Positions 47,092-59,433 are shown, numbered from the stretch's first letter. The stretch: 64,000 bases of DNA from Azadirachta indica (GCA_022749755.1 CM040442.1:11816457-11880456), one strand, 5' to 3'. Program-made: numbers and translations. Notes: generated by a model from the letters alone, not told the origin.

Positions 47092-48302
47092 TTAAAGAGA
47101 GAGATCGGCTAAGTTAAAAAGTTCTCTCAACAGCTCTTGAACAAGACTCCACCTTCTTCTTTCTGAGTTCCTCCTTTAAGGTAGGCCGAAAAATGGTAGG
47201 TTTCTTATGCCTTTCTCCAAAAAGGAAAACATCATCTTCTTTCCAACCAAACCCCAGTTGCTAATCCAGCTGCATATGCTGCTCCAAGAGCATTTGTCTC
47301 TAGGTCAGCTGGTCTGATTACCGGGTTTCCCAACAAGTCTGCCTATAAATCATAACAAAAAACAATATTAGGCACAAGCATATCTAGAGAAAATAATCAT
47401 CATGCTTGCAGGAAGAAGCATAGTAGAGAACATCAACCAACAATAAATGACAAGCTGAAGAGCTTACTTGTATCAGTGCTTGCAAAATCATAACCAGCAA
47501 GAAAGGAAGTGTCACAAACAGGATAATTGAGGAAAAAGAAATAACAGGAACATTATTGATGAATGAGAACTAGTGGTGCGATGAATGAATGCTAAACTAT
47601 GTACAACTGCAACAGAGCCAAATCCAGAGCCAAAATAATGAAATGGGTTAAGCACAAACCTCAATCTGCATTCAGAGGTTGTTAACAGTAGCACACCATC
47701 AACTCTAAGCAAGGATTCCTTTGTATCCTTAACCACACCCCTTCTCCACTGCATCCATGTGCATTGAATCCAAGACATCCTTTGCTTGGAAACACATGCT
47801 CGCAAGCATTGCTAGAGCAATGCGCAGCTTGCTTGTAAACCTAATGATCCCAATGCAGAGCAAATAATCTGTTAAAAGCAGGTACAAAGTATACACCGTC
47901 AGTTGATTCAATCTGCGCCACCAATCCCTCAATCTCGCTTGCAGTACTAATTATCCCAAGACTGTCTCTCAACCGCCGAATTGCAGCTCCGGGAATAGCA
48001 ATTGAACCCTCCAGAGCATAGTCCGTAGGTGCTTTTGGACCAAGCTTAAATGCTATGGTGCTCAAAAGACCATGCTTTGACTCAACTATTTCTTCACCTG
48101 TTTTGAGAAGTACCAGTTCCATAGGTGCTTTTAGCCTCGCATTTTCGACAAGCTTATCCTAACATAGCTGCATGTTGTTCAACAAGACATCCTCCAATTG
48201 GGATTCCAGTGATTGGCCACCCTTCAGCAATTCCACCTACAATCTCGGAGTTACTGGTAATTTTGGTCAGAATTTCAACCGGTATTCCTAGCGTTTATAG
48301 AC
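47092..48302 (-). pseudogene. Glycerol kinase pseudogene, C-terminal half, intron kept
   Basis: Minus-strand sequence encodes, in order, GIPVEILTKITSNSEIVGGI plus AEGWPITGIPIGG (48290-48190), HAAMLG (then a stop), the long open piece GEEIVESKHGLLSTIAFKLG plus YALEGSIAIPGAAIRRLRDS (48122-47841), SMCFQAKDVLDSMH (about 47800), [20 protein letters not shown] plus GL (47330-47265) and FRPTLKEELRKKKVESCSRA (47180-47120). This is the FGGY kinase that phosphorylates glycerol to glycerol 3-phosphate (plant GLI1/NHO1). A 317-base intron with GT-AG ends (47343-47659) is retained, so it is not a retrocopy. Frameshifts, stops and a missing N-terminal half make it dead. The final frameshift is one extra T before NLADLSL and a TAA at 47092-47094. 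Confidence 0.9.
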
Positions 48303-49086
48303 CTGAGTAGGGAAATCCAAAACATTGTTATTGACCAAAGATTCATAATATTCCAAGCCTAGTCATTTTCATGCTTCTGTTTTTATTCTTTCATTTGGCT
48401 TCTCCCTAAATCAAGCGTATGATTTTGTAAATGTTGTCCAAAGAGCTTTCGTCGAGTACCTCAGGCATATTTTTGACAAATGCATTAGGCACTAAACGAA
48501 AATTATCTAGCACCTTATTAGGAGTAATAAGAAACAGAACTAGTAAATATGCTATTAACAATGTTATCAGAGCTTCACTCTCGTCAATTTTGATTTGATA
48601 GACACAGCTTCAGCAAACAAATAATGAATAGGCTATCAAAAAATGAAACTTGCCAGTTTTAATTTCAGGTGGTAGCTCGGATTCTAGAAAACTGTACATT
48701 CAAATGGCCTAAATTGAAGTTAACCAGGTAAAGATGGTCTTAACGTAAACATTATAGAATCAAACCAATCAACATAACCTAAACCAAGTTTCAGATACAT
48801 TAAACAACATGAAGATAATCTTGTTGAGGAACCACATTGAAGAATATCGAAGTGCAAAACAAGTTGTGTAACTTGCATAAAGCCAAGAGAACATATGCTT
48901 TCTACTATGCCCCGGCAAAGTCACAGACAAACAGATACTTGAAACGCCAATAGAAGCAAAGATCAATACATTTATCGACAAATTGAAACCATAGTCCACA
49001 CCAATAAGAGTTTACCCCAAGGATAATGAGTAATCCCAACGTCTGGCTGGTATCTTTGATCTTTTTGCATTAGGGGTCAGCTTTCT
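48303..49086. other. No recognisable gene
   Basis: A splice-acceptor-like end of an intron of the glycerol kinase pseudogene lies at 48303-48315 (minus strand), so the next part may be its intron, but no upstream kinase exon could be found. The rest is non-coding. Confidence 0.45.
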
Positions 49087-49530
49087 GTGTTTTCGCCCCA
49101 GGTTTTTGTTTGCTGGTGGTATCTTGATTTGCTAGTTCTTTTTATAAGTGTTTTCTTGCTTCTTCAGTTAGCTTTACTGTGTTGCAGATTGAGACCTGTC
49201 GATCCTTTGAAACGGGGTCCTCCTAATGTTCAAATCGAGGATGTTACCGATAGCTCATACCCAAATCCCCCAATACTACTTCTCCTAGAATCTACTGGAA
49301 TAAAGAAACATAAAGTGGGTATGTTTGTTGAAGGGTCTTCTTTAGCGGCTTTGCAGGTTTGTGATATTAATGCGATAAAGCCGGACTGCTATGAGCACAT
49401 GGTATCCATGATCAAAACTATCGTAAGAAGGATCGTTCATGTCGACATGATAGAGAGAAAGCCGAGTCATAACAAACAAGCTAGTTGCGGTAACAAGTCA
49501 CCTCGGCTAGCGAATGTGGACCGGGGATAG
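49087..49530 (+). CDS. Unrecognised open frame, possibly a gene fragment
   Basis: The frame is open for 147 codons. The first 35 residues are hydrophobic (LVLFISVFLLLQLALL) and could be a membrane segment or translated intron: GTTGCAG at about 49172-49178 would be a good splice acceptor. The rest is hydrophilic with a basic end (PNVQIEDVTDSSYPNPPILL; CYEHMVSMIKTIVRRIV). I do not recognise a family. It lies in a stretch that also holds a glycerol kinase pseudogene and a copied PPR 3' end, so it may be another copied fragment. Expression is unknown. Confidence 0.3.
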   Translation: MFSPQVFVCWWYLDLLVLFISVFLLLQLALLCCRLRPVDPLKRGPPNVQIEDVTDSSYPNPPILLLLESTGIKKHKVGMFVEGSSLAALQVCDINAIKPDCYEHMVSMIKTIVRRIVHVDMIERKPSHNKQASCGNKSPRLANVDRG

Positions 49531-50649
49531 TCTGTCTTGGATCTGGATTGCAAACAAGGGTTTGGACTCAAAAATTGAAGACTCGAAGCCCAACATTACC
49601 AGACTTAACTTATATTGACAGTTATAAGCATAAAGAGTTTTGAGTATAGGCCTCAAAGTTTTTAAGGAAAAAAGGATTACTGACTAATAATTAAGTTATC
49701 ATATAAACTACTTGAGTAGAGGTTCATAATCCAATAGCATAAATAAATGACTGCAATCATAAGCCAATGAGAGTGAAATGAAGCGTCATTTAGAGCTACT
49801 AACTTGACAATGCGTATAAGCCACTGTTATAATGTGTCAATAGCATCTTGACACACAAATCTCTAGACAATAAGAATTCTCATTAATCTTCACTATGAGA
49901 AAGTGGAATCACAAGTACACAGGCGCATTGGAAATGGGAATTTAGCAAATGATTGTGCACCCATGTAGCATAAAGTGGATAAGTCAAGGTAAGTCGTTCA
50001 AGAAAGTTCACATTCCATGATGTATAAAAACCCCTAAATTTCTCTAAAAAAGGGTTTTTCTTCTTTTTAGAACCTAAAAACAGAAAGGAAGTGATTCTAT
50101 TTTTCTTTCAAAGAAATAGCAAAAAGTAACCATATCTTCCCATTTTTTCTTCTAGCTTGTACTCCTCTGTTGATCTTTAACTGACTTGAGCATGGCAGGG
50201 GTTTCGCTGATAAAACCACCGGCACCCATTGACCCGTTTACATCTTGCAGAAATTAATTGGCTCTGTGTCCAATCTGTCGAGCGATAAGCTTCCGAGGTA
50301 GCTCAATTCATTTCAACGTAGATGTGCTTTCCCGCGAAATACAAATTTTAATTGTTGACTGAGATGGATCTTACGTGGCTTTGAGGCGAAAGACACATGG
50401 CTGGGAAAAGTTTTAGCATCAACAAAAACCATAGAGCATTTGGTGTCCGAGGAATGGGCTAATAAACAGTGTAAAGTCAATGATAAAGCAGCACTCTCCC
50501 TCTGTTCCGAGTTCTTCTATAAAGTAAGTTGTAACTTCTTCTTTGCCCAAAGATGTGTTTCCTCCTCTCTGACCGCCGAGACCGACTAGTACATCAGCTT
50601 GATGAAGCGTAGAGAACGTCAGGCTTGGAGAGGAACGTGATGTCCTTCG
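49531..50649. other. Non-coding, with one possible exon fragment
   Basis: At about 50194 the plus strand encodes MAGVSLIKPPAPIDPF before a stop; reading on with one shift gives ISFRGSSIHFNVDVLSREI, which has a protein-like composition. I cannot name it. Otherwise nothing is seen. Confidence 0.35.
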
Positions 50650-51065
50650 AAAGGAGAAGGATGTGCTTGGAAGATGACCGGTTACTGAACTCATATAGCT
50701 CTGACGATTTTTTTGATGTGCTTGCTTCCATAGGACGAATAAAGTCAGTCAATTTTGTACACTGGTGGCTAAAGAAAAATGTGGATAGTGCAGTTTTTCT
50801 CCTATAGAACTAAGCATGCTCTTAGATATTTAAGAACACCATACAGATACAATCGACAACCTCTCTCCCTTGCTCCATTAAATAATCTCACCAGTTGGAA
50901 ATCGCATTTTTTTTAGTTTATTTTTCTTTTCTTTTCTTTTCAGAACTATCACATTTTCCTGTTGGTCTGGGCTATGAATCATTTATTGTACTTTGCTATG
51001 CTTTTATAAATTGCTTGAAGATTCTACATTGTTATTTCAAGCGTTGATATGATTAATTTGCTATT
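50650..51065 (+). pseudogene. Diverged copy of the PPR gene 3' end and 3' UTR
   Basis: 50650-51065 aligns with 18305-18690 in the same orientation. Coding match: LEDDRLLNSYSSDDFFDVLA plus SIG against VEDNQLLNSSSSDNFSDVAA plus SMG. It continues past the stop codon through the UTR, sharing CTTTTATAAATTGCTTGAAG and CATTTTCCTGTTGGTCTG-type words. The stop codon of the PPR gene is lost in the copy. Only the last 30 or so codons are present, so it is a fragment without PPR motifs. Confidence 0.85.
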
Positions 51066-53322
51066 GTGGATTTGATGCAATACCCTGGAGTTTGATTATT
51101 GTATATTAAAATAATTTCATTCTGATCTCTAATGTTTTAGAAAATATTATTTTGGTTGACATGTTTTATATATTAGATAAAAATATTTTAATATTATTGA
51201 AAATCATCGTGACTAAGGTACAAATTGTTTTAGTCAATATTATTTAGATAGCTTGACCAATCTTTTATCAACTTTCAACAACTTTCAACAACTTTCAACC
51301 GTTAGTAAGATAAGGTAATTTTTAATTTATCCCACATAATATTAATAATCTTTATTTTAATCTTAAAATTTATGAAAATCATCATACTATTCACATGTTA
51401 ACTTTCATCTTTATTTTTAACAACTAAAAGGGTAAAATTATAATTTTATAAACTTAATTAATATAAAATATAATTCTTTATAGTTTCTTTTCCTTATTTT
51501 TTCTATTTCTTTTCTTTTTTTTCCTCCTTCTTCATCATCATCTCTTTCTCTCATTTTTTTTCCCTATAAAATGAGATTGCAATGAGATTGAAAAATTGAA
51601 ATTAGTCGCTTTATACTCCTAATTTAAACATAAAAGAAATTCAATAAACAATAAAAATCAATTTATTCAAATCAAACCAATTTCATAATCTTATAAATCA
51701 CAATCAATTTCATAATCATAATAATGAAATAAATTAATTGAAATATACAAAAAGAAAAAAAAAAGAAAAGAAGAAAACCCCAAAACAACATTTCATGGCT
51801 ATGACAATTCAATTTCTCCTAAATTAGGAAAAAAAAAAAGGTGTTGATACCAGATATCATCTACCTAATTTCAACTAGGGAATTATGCAATTTGTTGGAA
51901 AAAAGATACCTACTTTATGTTTTTCTTTCTTTATATACTATTGATTCCATAATTTGTTGGAATACCTCTTTTACTCTGCCTTAGTGGGATTATAATCTTG
52001 GAGAGCTATAGTTTGATTCGTGTTTATTATTATTATTATTTTTTTATTGGGCTTTCTTAAGTAATTGTGTTATTGGGCTTGGTTCTTCGTTTAAGGAATA
52101 TTATGGGCCCATTTGCCTTTTAGTTTCGTCCCCTATGGAATCGAGTGTTGGGTTTGGTACTGATCAGTCCACGAGTCTGACATGGAATCCAAATTGGCAT
52201 TACGGAGATTGCTTTTATGAGCACTCAGACGATAATTAGTCTTATAAGAAACTCGAGAGAACGGATCCAATATGGAGTCTCCTAGTATTAGTGGCAGCTA
52301 TTTAAGGTTTTGCAAGAAATTAGTAAGGATTTCTACGTAGCATTTTCCTCAGTCACCAACTTTCTCAAACGGTGTTTCCTTTATCGAGGGCAAATTTTTG
52401 ACACGTATTTATAGGAGTTTTTTCTAGAATGATGTCACTTATGCACCTTTAAATTCAAATTGCCTTTTCGTAATATAACCCATAGTTTATTAAATTTTTT
52501 ATCTTCTTCTTCTACAAACTCGTGGTAAGAAGAGAGGCATTTATCAGAGAATCATAAAGCTTTTCGCCTTCCTTTAGATAAGTTAATCGTGCTTCTATTC
52601 CCTTTATTTTCTTCATGTTTTGCCTCTTATCTTATTGTCTTTCTTGTTTTCTTTCTTTTCCTATTTCTTGGCTTATTTCATTCTCTATGTTTGTCGATTA
52701 GGTTGGTTTTGGCTTTCACAATGTCGTAATGGGTAGATAACATTTCTCAATTCAGTTCGATCTTTCTTACTTTACCATTTGTTTTCATCCTATTTTTGTT
52801 TCATTTTGATTATGTGAGTGATTGTATTATTTTCTGATTTATAGGTTATGTTTGTAGGTGAGTTTGAATTGTATTATTTTACTATTCGGAACAAAAATTT
52901 TGTTGTCTAACATTTGATTTAGGGATTAGATTTGTATAAAAATTAAAAATAATACAGTTCAGACTTCTTAAATTTGACCCACCCCTCTCCCTAAGTTTAG
53001 CCCCTATTGTACTATTTTTATTTATTTCTTTAAAAAATATTTTTTTAAAATAAAATAATAATTGTTTAAATTATTTAATTATTAATTAAAAATAATAATT
53101 TATAATTAAATAATAAAAATAAATTTTATATAATTAATATATTATAGTACAATCACACATTAAGCAAAGTATTGTATTAAATTTTATCTAATATAATACA
53201 TTATAATTTAATTCAATCCACTCTATTATAATCTAATACAATTCAATGCATTTTGCCAAACGCACTTATAGTGCATGACTTTATCATCTATTGGTTTTAG
53301 GTCATCTTTGACGGATTGCAAT
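51066..53322. other. Intergenic DNA without recognisable genes
   Basis: AT-rich with poly-A and T-rich runs. 51263-51300 holds a short tandem repeat of CAACTTTCAA units. 52090-52560 has a more balanced composition (for example GGATCCAATATGGAGTCTCC) and may be a remnant of an unknown transcribed unit, but it codes for nothing recognisable. Confidence 0.5.
51263..51300. repeat. Short tandem repeat (CAACTTTCAA)n
   Basis: About three and a half near-perfect 11-base units, TCAACTTTCAA / CAACTTTCAAC. Confidence 0.85.
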
Positions 53323-54688
53323 TGTAACACCCCATAAGTGGCGCTTATTATATATATACATGTGCATACCATTCTATATTGGTATCTAGATCTCTTAATA
53401 GATTTAAGATATTTGATTATGGACCTTAGAAGTATTTTATAAGTATTATAAGGATGTATATACTATTAAGCAGAGATTTATTTAGAAAGGCTCAAATATA
53501 AGGACTGTATATGTCTATATGATTTTTGCAAATGTTTTATAGCCCTTAGTTAAGTGCTTGATTTATGATACGCTCTTACATATCCCGCAAGTATTCAATC
53601 TTTTTTGGCTCGAATTAGTTTATGCAAGCAGATGAACTAACTTGGACTTCTAAATGAACTCTAAAAATTTGATCATTAAACCACTTTTCATGAAAAGAAG
53701 CGCATCATTCAAGATTATGAGGATTTATGTATGTAATAGTCGGCCAAGATTTGGGCAAATGTAACTCAAACATCTTAACATGTTAATCATTCTAAAAACA
53801 AGCTCAATCCTCAAATTTTCAAATTCAAGCATTACTCACTCTTCAACTTTTAACTCCACCTATGCACTCGCAAACTTATTTATTTGCATAAGGTTTTTTC
53901 TTTTATTTTTTTATTTTTTTCAGCCTCACTCTACCTTTTTATATGAGCTCTCCATGCTTGCTTAAGCTTAAGCCTGATTACTTAGTAAGAGCTTGGCTAA
54001 ACTTTTCACACTTCATCCATCCTCCTTTAATCAAATCAGTAACAGAATAATCAAATGTTTAGGGTGCTGAGCCAAAGGTTATTAGAATTGATTCAAAGGT
54101 TAACTATTGTATGGGTGACAAGAAGTAGGCAACAAAAGTAAGCTTAAAAGAAGTGAATTGGGTATTAAATATTTTGTAAGGATTTAAGCATGCTTAAATG
54201 ATTAAAGGATGGCCTAAGTCATAACTTAAATGGTGCATTTCCTAATTTTACATCAAGTAATAATCAAAAAGTTCTTCGAATCCAAAGAAATCTACTAGTT
54301 CACTTTGTTTATATAAACTTTTTCTAAGCAAGAAAATGGTTGAATAAGTCAGGCTACTAGCTTAAAAGGGTAAGGAATCCATAAACAAAATGAATTTAGC
54401 AATTGGTTAAGCACCTAGGCTTTGTCAACAATCATCATTCTCCAAAACTACAAGTTTTCAATTTGATTCATATCATTGGCTTTCCAATTAAAACAAGCAC
54501 AAGCTCAAAATAAGAGAGATTCAATCCAAGAACATGAAATAAAATAAAACAACTAATAAAAATAAACTAAACATGCATAAAAATGAAAAAAATTTATGAG
54601 ATTTGTGTGTGGTGTGCTAAAGCAAGTGTAATTGAGTATGACCAATAGAATCAATCAAATAAGTTATCCGTGGAAACAACATTTCACA
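53323..54688 (-). mobile_element. LTR of an Athila-like Ty3/gypsy element
   Basis: The plus strand begins TGTAACACCCCATAAG at 53323 and ends CATTTCACA at 54688, so it has TG...CA ends. Just beyond, CCACCCCCCCAACTTAAA (54694-54711) is the complement of a G-rich polypurine tract, which places this as the 3' LTR of a minus-strand element. Length 1366 bp is within the Athila range. No second LTR is visible. Confidence 0.5.
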
Positions 54689-54693
54689 ATTTA

Positions 54694-54711
54694 CCACCCC
54701 CCCAACTTAAA
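54694..54711 (-). other. Polypurine tract of the Athila-like element
   Basis: Minus strand reads TTTAAGTTGGGGGGGTGG, the usual style of G-rich primer tract adjoining a 3' LTR in Athila-type elements. Confidence 0.6.
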
Positions 54712-55760
54712 ATAAGTGCCTATTTACTCTACTACCAATCTCACAAGTCAATTCGTCAAATGTTTGCAACGAAGACAACACCCAACTCTACATTTTATCA
54801 ACAATCCCAAACACTCAAATTGATTATTTTCACTAAATTAACAATTTGGTATGATTTTAAGGGACTTACTTGCCATGGAAGACCAAGAGCTTGCTTAGAT
54901 TTTGATGGACTTGTCTTCAATTTATATTCTTTGAAGAAAATCATAATGAATTGGGTTGGTTGTGGGTTTTGTGTTTTTGGGATAGAAATTAGGAAAATAG
55001 GAAATTGCTAATTTAAATGTGCTTGAAAGTGAGTTTGAGGGATGAATTTCGGTTTGGATTGGTGAATGAAGGATTTTGTGTTTGAAGAGGAGGAGGGAAA
55101 ATAAGATGCTAGGAGTTTTTATGCTAAGCAAGACGAACGACAAAACAAAAACAAAAGGGAGAGAGGGTTTTATGACCTGCACGGTAGTGCCTAATGCAAG
55201 GCATGGGAGCATGCCATTTTTGGCCCAAGAGCGCATGGGCGTGCGCTGATAAAGCATACCCACGCCTTACTTGCTGCCCCTCCGACGTGTTTGCCATGCA
55301 AAAGGTGTGTGGGCGCGCCAAGTTTGGCATAACTGCACCCTTGATTCTATCTTAAGGCACAAAAAATACTCTATTTTGTGCTGTTTCCTCTATTCTTTAG
55401 CCAAAATTTGATTCATGCTCTAAAAATAATTTCACACCTACAACATAATAACACAAAAGAAAAGAAAATTTAATCACAAATTCAATTAAACTAAACTAAA
55501 AAGGATAAAAAGCTTGGGCTGCCTCCCAAAAAGCGTTTAATTTAAGTCCCTAATTGGATTTAGTCATTGATTTAATCAATCGGAATCCTCAAGTGAAAAT
55601 TTGCCACGTTCGACTCTTTCCCACTAAAATAATGCTTGAGGTTTTGGCCATTCATGTGAAACAATCTTCCATCTCTATCTTTCAAATTAGCCTTGTCAAG
55701 ATTTATTACTCCTTCAATTTTGAACAACACCAACTTTTTTGACTTCATCTTTCAAATTAA
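54712..55760 (-). mobile_element. Non-coding internal region of the Athila-like element
   Basis: Contains GCTTGGGCTGCCTCCCAAAA at about 55511-55530, a phrase typical of the untranslated region between pol and the 3' LTR of plant Athila-type elements. Frames here (54670-55011, 54922-55263, 55124-55330) have no protein-like content and no pol domain. The element is cut off on the right near 55760. Confidence 0.6.
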
Positions 55761-58299
55761 CCATGCCATCGCTTCTGTGTAGAAGGAAACCTTATGGCGC
55801 AAGCATACGATGCACCAGATTATGCATAATTTCAATTGAGTCTTTTAATCTATTTTTAATTAAGTCCTTGTATCTATAAACATTATATTGTAGTCTGTGA
55901 AATGTTTATTGCTTGCATTTAAGTCCTTAATTTCCTTGCATTTTGATGATTTGTCCTTTTTGTCCCGTTTTATACCGCTTATCACTTTAAGTTCGATTTT
56001 CTTCATTTTTGCACAAAAACAAAGAATTTTATCAAAACAACACTACCGTTTGAGGATTTACATATATATTTAAGTTTAAAAGTAAAAGATAAGTGAGAAC
56101 CTACTCACGTATCAATTTATTAAAAATAAAAAAACTTAGATATATTTAGTAAGTGTTCTGTATTACTAGAGGCAAGTGACAAGAAATGGTTACAAATTGA
56201 ATCAAAGATCCATATTTTTATATGATTAATTTTATTTTGGGTTTAAGGTGATTGAGTTATTGCTGGTAACTTTAAAAGGTAGGTATACTGGACTTTTCAA
56301 CTAAGATCACAATAAACATATGTATTTATGTATTTGAATATATTTGTAAACATTTAAAAATTATATATGTAAGTGTACTAGACTTTTTAAATGGGAACAT
56401 ATGTGTTTGAGTATGACTATGTTTACAAATGTTTTGGAATTATGTATTAGTATGAAAGTATCAATTTGTTTATGATTATATGTCACTGTATTTGTTTCAT
56501 GACTATATGTTTATATGTTATGTATAAGTCATTGAGCATTGACATTACCATGAACATATGCATCAATGATTTGAGAAATGAGAAAGTGAATTTGTAAGAC
56601 TATGCTTATAAAAATAATGATTTTGTGCTTTTTAAAGCGTATTTAAATTAATTACTTCCTTAGTAGGCAACTATAAGTGTTTGTGGTACCTTTTGATATG
56701 CGTGGCTATTCTTTCAAGTTTGTTGTATGTGACATGGGCTATGTGTTTCGTATGACATGGGAGAGAACTTTAGGTACCCTTAGATCTTGTGAGTCTTTGC
56801 ATTTGTGCATCGATCGATTTGTAAATGTAGGAGGACTTCTTGATGATCAAGGCGAGGGTGTGGCTCTTACCTTCAGGCATAAGTGTTCCTTGTATGTGAA
56901 ATTTTATGCTTTGTGCTTATCTTATGTACGAAAAGTTATCGACGGGTGACTCAAACCTAATATCTCATATGTCATATGTGAAGTCCTACTAAGTAGTAAT
57001 TGAATGAAGATATTACTAACTAAATGTGAATGAAAGCTTCAAAGTGAAATTATGATATACACAAGTTTGAAAGTGATTTTGTTATATGCATTTTTTAGAA
57101 TAAACAATGTTTCTATCATGTTGCATTTCCTGCCCATGCATTATATATATATATATGTATTTATTTTCGTGTATGAAAAACTAGTATGCTTATTGATTTA
57201 ATACACATTATAGTTTATTGTGATTTTTAGATAAGTGATGGCAACTGTGTAGCTAATTTGGCAAAACTTCTACTGTCCCTTGGTTTCCTAGTTTGACTTT
57301 GCATTTTATTTTTAGTTTAGTTAATTTTACAATTTAGAGACGACACACTAAAGGTCATTTTACTAGTTGTTATATGCATGAAGTTAAATTTCTTAGTCAA
57401 ATGCATTTTTCATTATGTTATGTGTTTGATAGATCACTCTTTGACTTTCGTAGGTGAAGGCGTGATAGGGATGCTTGGAAACTACTTCTAGGACATCTAG
57501 AATGATATTTTAGAAATTTATTCGAAATTCATTTTATGAAGGAAAAGTGTTGTTAGGAAGTCATGTTGTCGAGTGATAACTTTGATAGAACCAAAAGTGG
57601 CAGTTACTTGAGTCCTTAGTGGGTATGGATTCCGATATTGAGTCCACTAGTGGATCAAGTGAGTCTAATGTAGAAGTACAATCATTGGATACTGAAGAAT
57701 CGGGAAAGTCCTTGCGAACTAGATTGGATTAGGTCATTTGTGAGAAAAACTACACTTTGGAAGTTGAGGAGAAGATATAACATCCCATAATTTGTTACTA
57801 TGCAATTACCGAGTAGAAGAGAAAAAGCTAGCCAACCATTTGAAGGGGAGACAGTGGTATTTGAATTTCTTTTTTTTTGGATTTGGGATTAGATTTCCCT
57901 TTCAACCATGTTTTGCAAAATTGTTGAGTGATTTAATTTTAGCCTTATGCCAACTGATTTTTAATTCTTAGAGGACTTTGGTGGGCATGTATATGTTATG
58001 GAACATAATTGGTCATGGTGAACCGACATTCCTTTAATGTTGTCGTGTTTATCAAGTAAAGGTTGGTCTTAAGACTAACCCCAACTTTTATTACCTCTGC
58101 AAGGTCAAAGAATGATAGACCAATACCCAATATTATTCAACAAATATATGTAATAAATTAAGCACTTCTAAATAAAATTACAAATAAGTTTTTAATACAC
58201 ATAAATTCACAAAATTGTTTCTGACACACTGACGTTCTATTTGGATTATTGCTGATTAATTAAGAATTCCACAATGAAATATTTTTAGTAGATTCGGTG
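55761..58299. other. Intergenic DNA, probably repeat-derived
   Basis: A 90-codon frame at 56677-56949 has no recognised motif. Phrases such as ATAACATCCCATAATTTG (57778) recall LTR edges of gypsy elements, but no matching partner was found. An (AT)n run lies at 57140-57155. No gene is supported. Confidence 0.4.
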
Positions 58300-58566
58300 A
58301 CCAACTATCTTGCTTTAGAATTTCTAGCAGAATTGTTTGTTGTCATTTCAAGTGTTCTAACTTGAGTTAAACTCTCAAATCATACAATACTAATAATCTG
58401 TATAGAGTATCTATTTGCAATGTTAAGATACATTAAAATATGTTTTTAAAATATAACAGTATATATTATATAACCTTTTTTGAGAAAAAAAAGTCATTTT
58501 TTTTATGTTAAAAAACTAAGAAACTAATTTATGTGGAACATGATTTTGAAGTGTTTATCTAAAATA
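58300..58566. repeat. Dispersed repeat, copy 2
   Basis: Same orientation and order as 33668-33940; differences are scattered substitutions and 1-2 base indels. It ends 190 bases before the DUF946 fragment. See copy 1. Confidence 0.8.
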
Positions 58567-58757
58567 AACATATAACAATAATAATTATTGTGTATGTGGA
58601 ACATGATACTCCTTATGTTTTGTCATGTCTTCAATTTTCTTGAATTGGCTTTTGATCGATATCCCAGCTCGGTCGTATTCGCTTATGTACTTTTCTTTGT
58701 TTTCACCCATGACTTGACTTGATTGATATACATACATATTTATATATCAACTCACAG

Positions 58758-59068
58758 AAGAAGGGTTTGCGATTGGAACAATTGATCTTGGTGGGCTACA
58801 AGTGTGTCAAATATCATCCTTCAACAAAGTTTGGGCTATCCTTGAAGTGGGACCAGAAAACATTGGTGCAACATTTTTTGAACCATCAAACATCCCAGAA
58901 GGTTTCTTTATGCTTGGCTGCTATGCCCAACCCAACAACAAGCCGCTTTTCGGATGGGTTCTTGCAGGGAAAGATGATACAGGAGACGCCATGGGCTGCA
59001 CTTTAAAGCGGCCCGTTGATTACACTCTTGTTTGGAGTAGCGAGTCTTTGAAGATCAACTATTATTGA
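58758..59068 (+). pseudogene. DUF946 / Vps62-like gene fragment (one exon)
   Basis: The frame encodes GFAIGTIDLGGLQVCQISSF plus NKVW, then GATFFEPSNIPEGFFMLGCY plus AQPNNKPLFGWVLAGKD, and RPVDYTLVWSSESLKI, ending at a stop after KINYY. This is the start of the conserved region of plant DUF946 proteins, which are about 550 residues long and whose function is unclear (named after yeast Vps62). The exon begins after an acceptor-like CTCACAG at 58751-58757. The rest of the gene does not follow; the stop comes after about 105 codons. Reading frame and motifs are well preserved, so the truncation is fairly recent. No start codon upstream is convincing. Confidence 0.8.
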
Positions 59069-59433
59069 AATTAAGAGAAAATATCTGTTTTGACATTTTT
59101 TTACCAATTTTTTTACATTTTTTTTATGCGCATCGTTGTTGTGAGGAGTAGAATCACCTTCATTTATAGTGGTTACTTCATCCAACAAGCAATCAGATGG
59201 GTGTGGAAGAATTGGAGGCATCGATGAGTCTTGACCATGTTGAGAGTAATGATCTGCAAATCTTTGTCTTGTGTACTCAAACCGACTAGTGTATTGAAAC
59301 TACGTTTTCATTACAGGAAGTATATCATTTACTTGATTGCTTCTAGTAGAAGATATAAACTGAGATGGTACTGTAAGAATTTCGCTAGGTGTACCATTGT
59401 TGGGTATGTGTGTCCTTATTTGTTTTGCGCTAT

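Noticed and set aside
55124..55330. Small minus-strand protein with Cys/His residues
   Set aside because: Lies within the non-coding region of an Athila-like element and has no zinc-finger spacing.
56677..56949. 90-codon frame as a gene
   Set aside because: Unrecognised, in repeat-derived DNA, no supporting splice sites or promoter.
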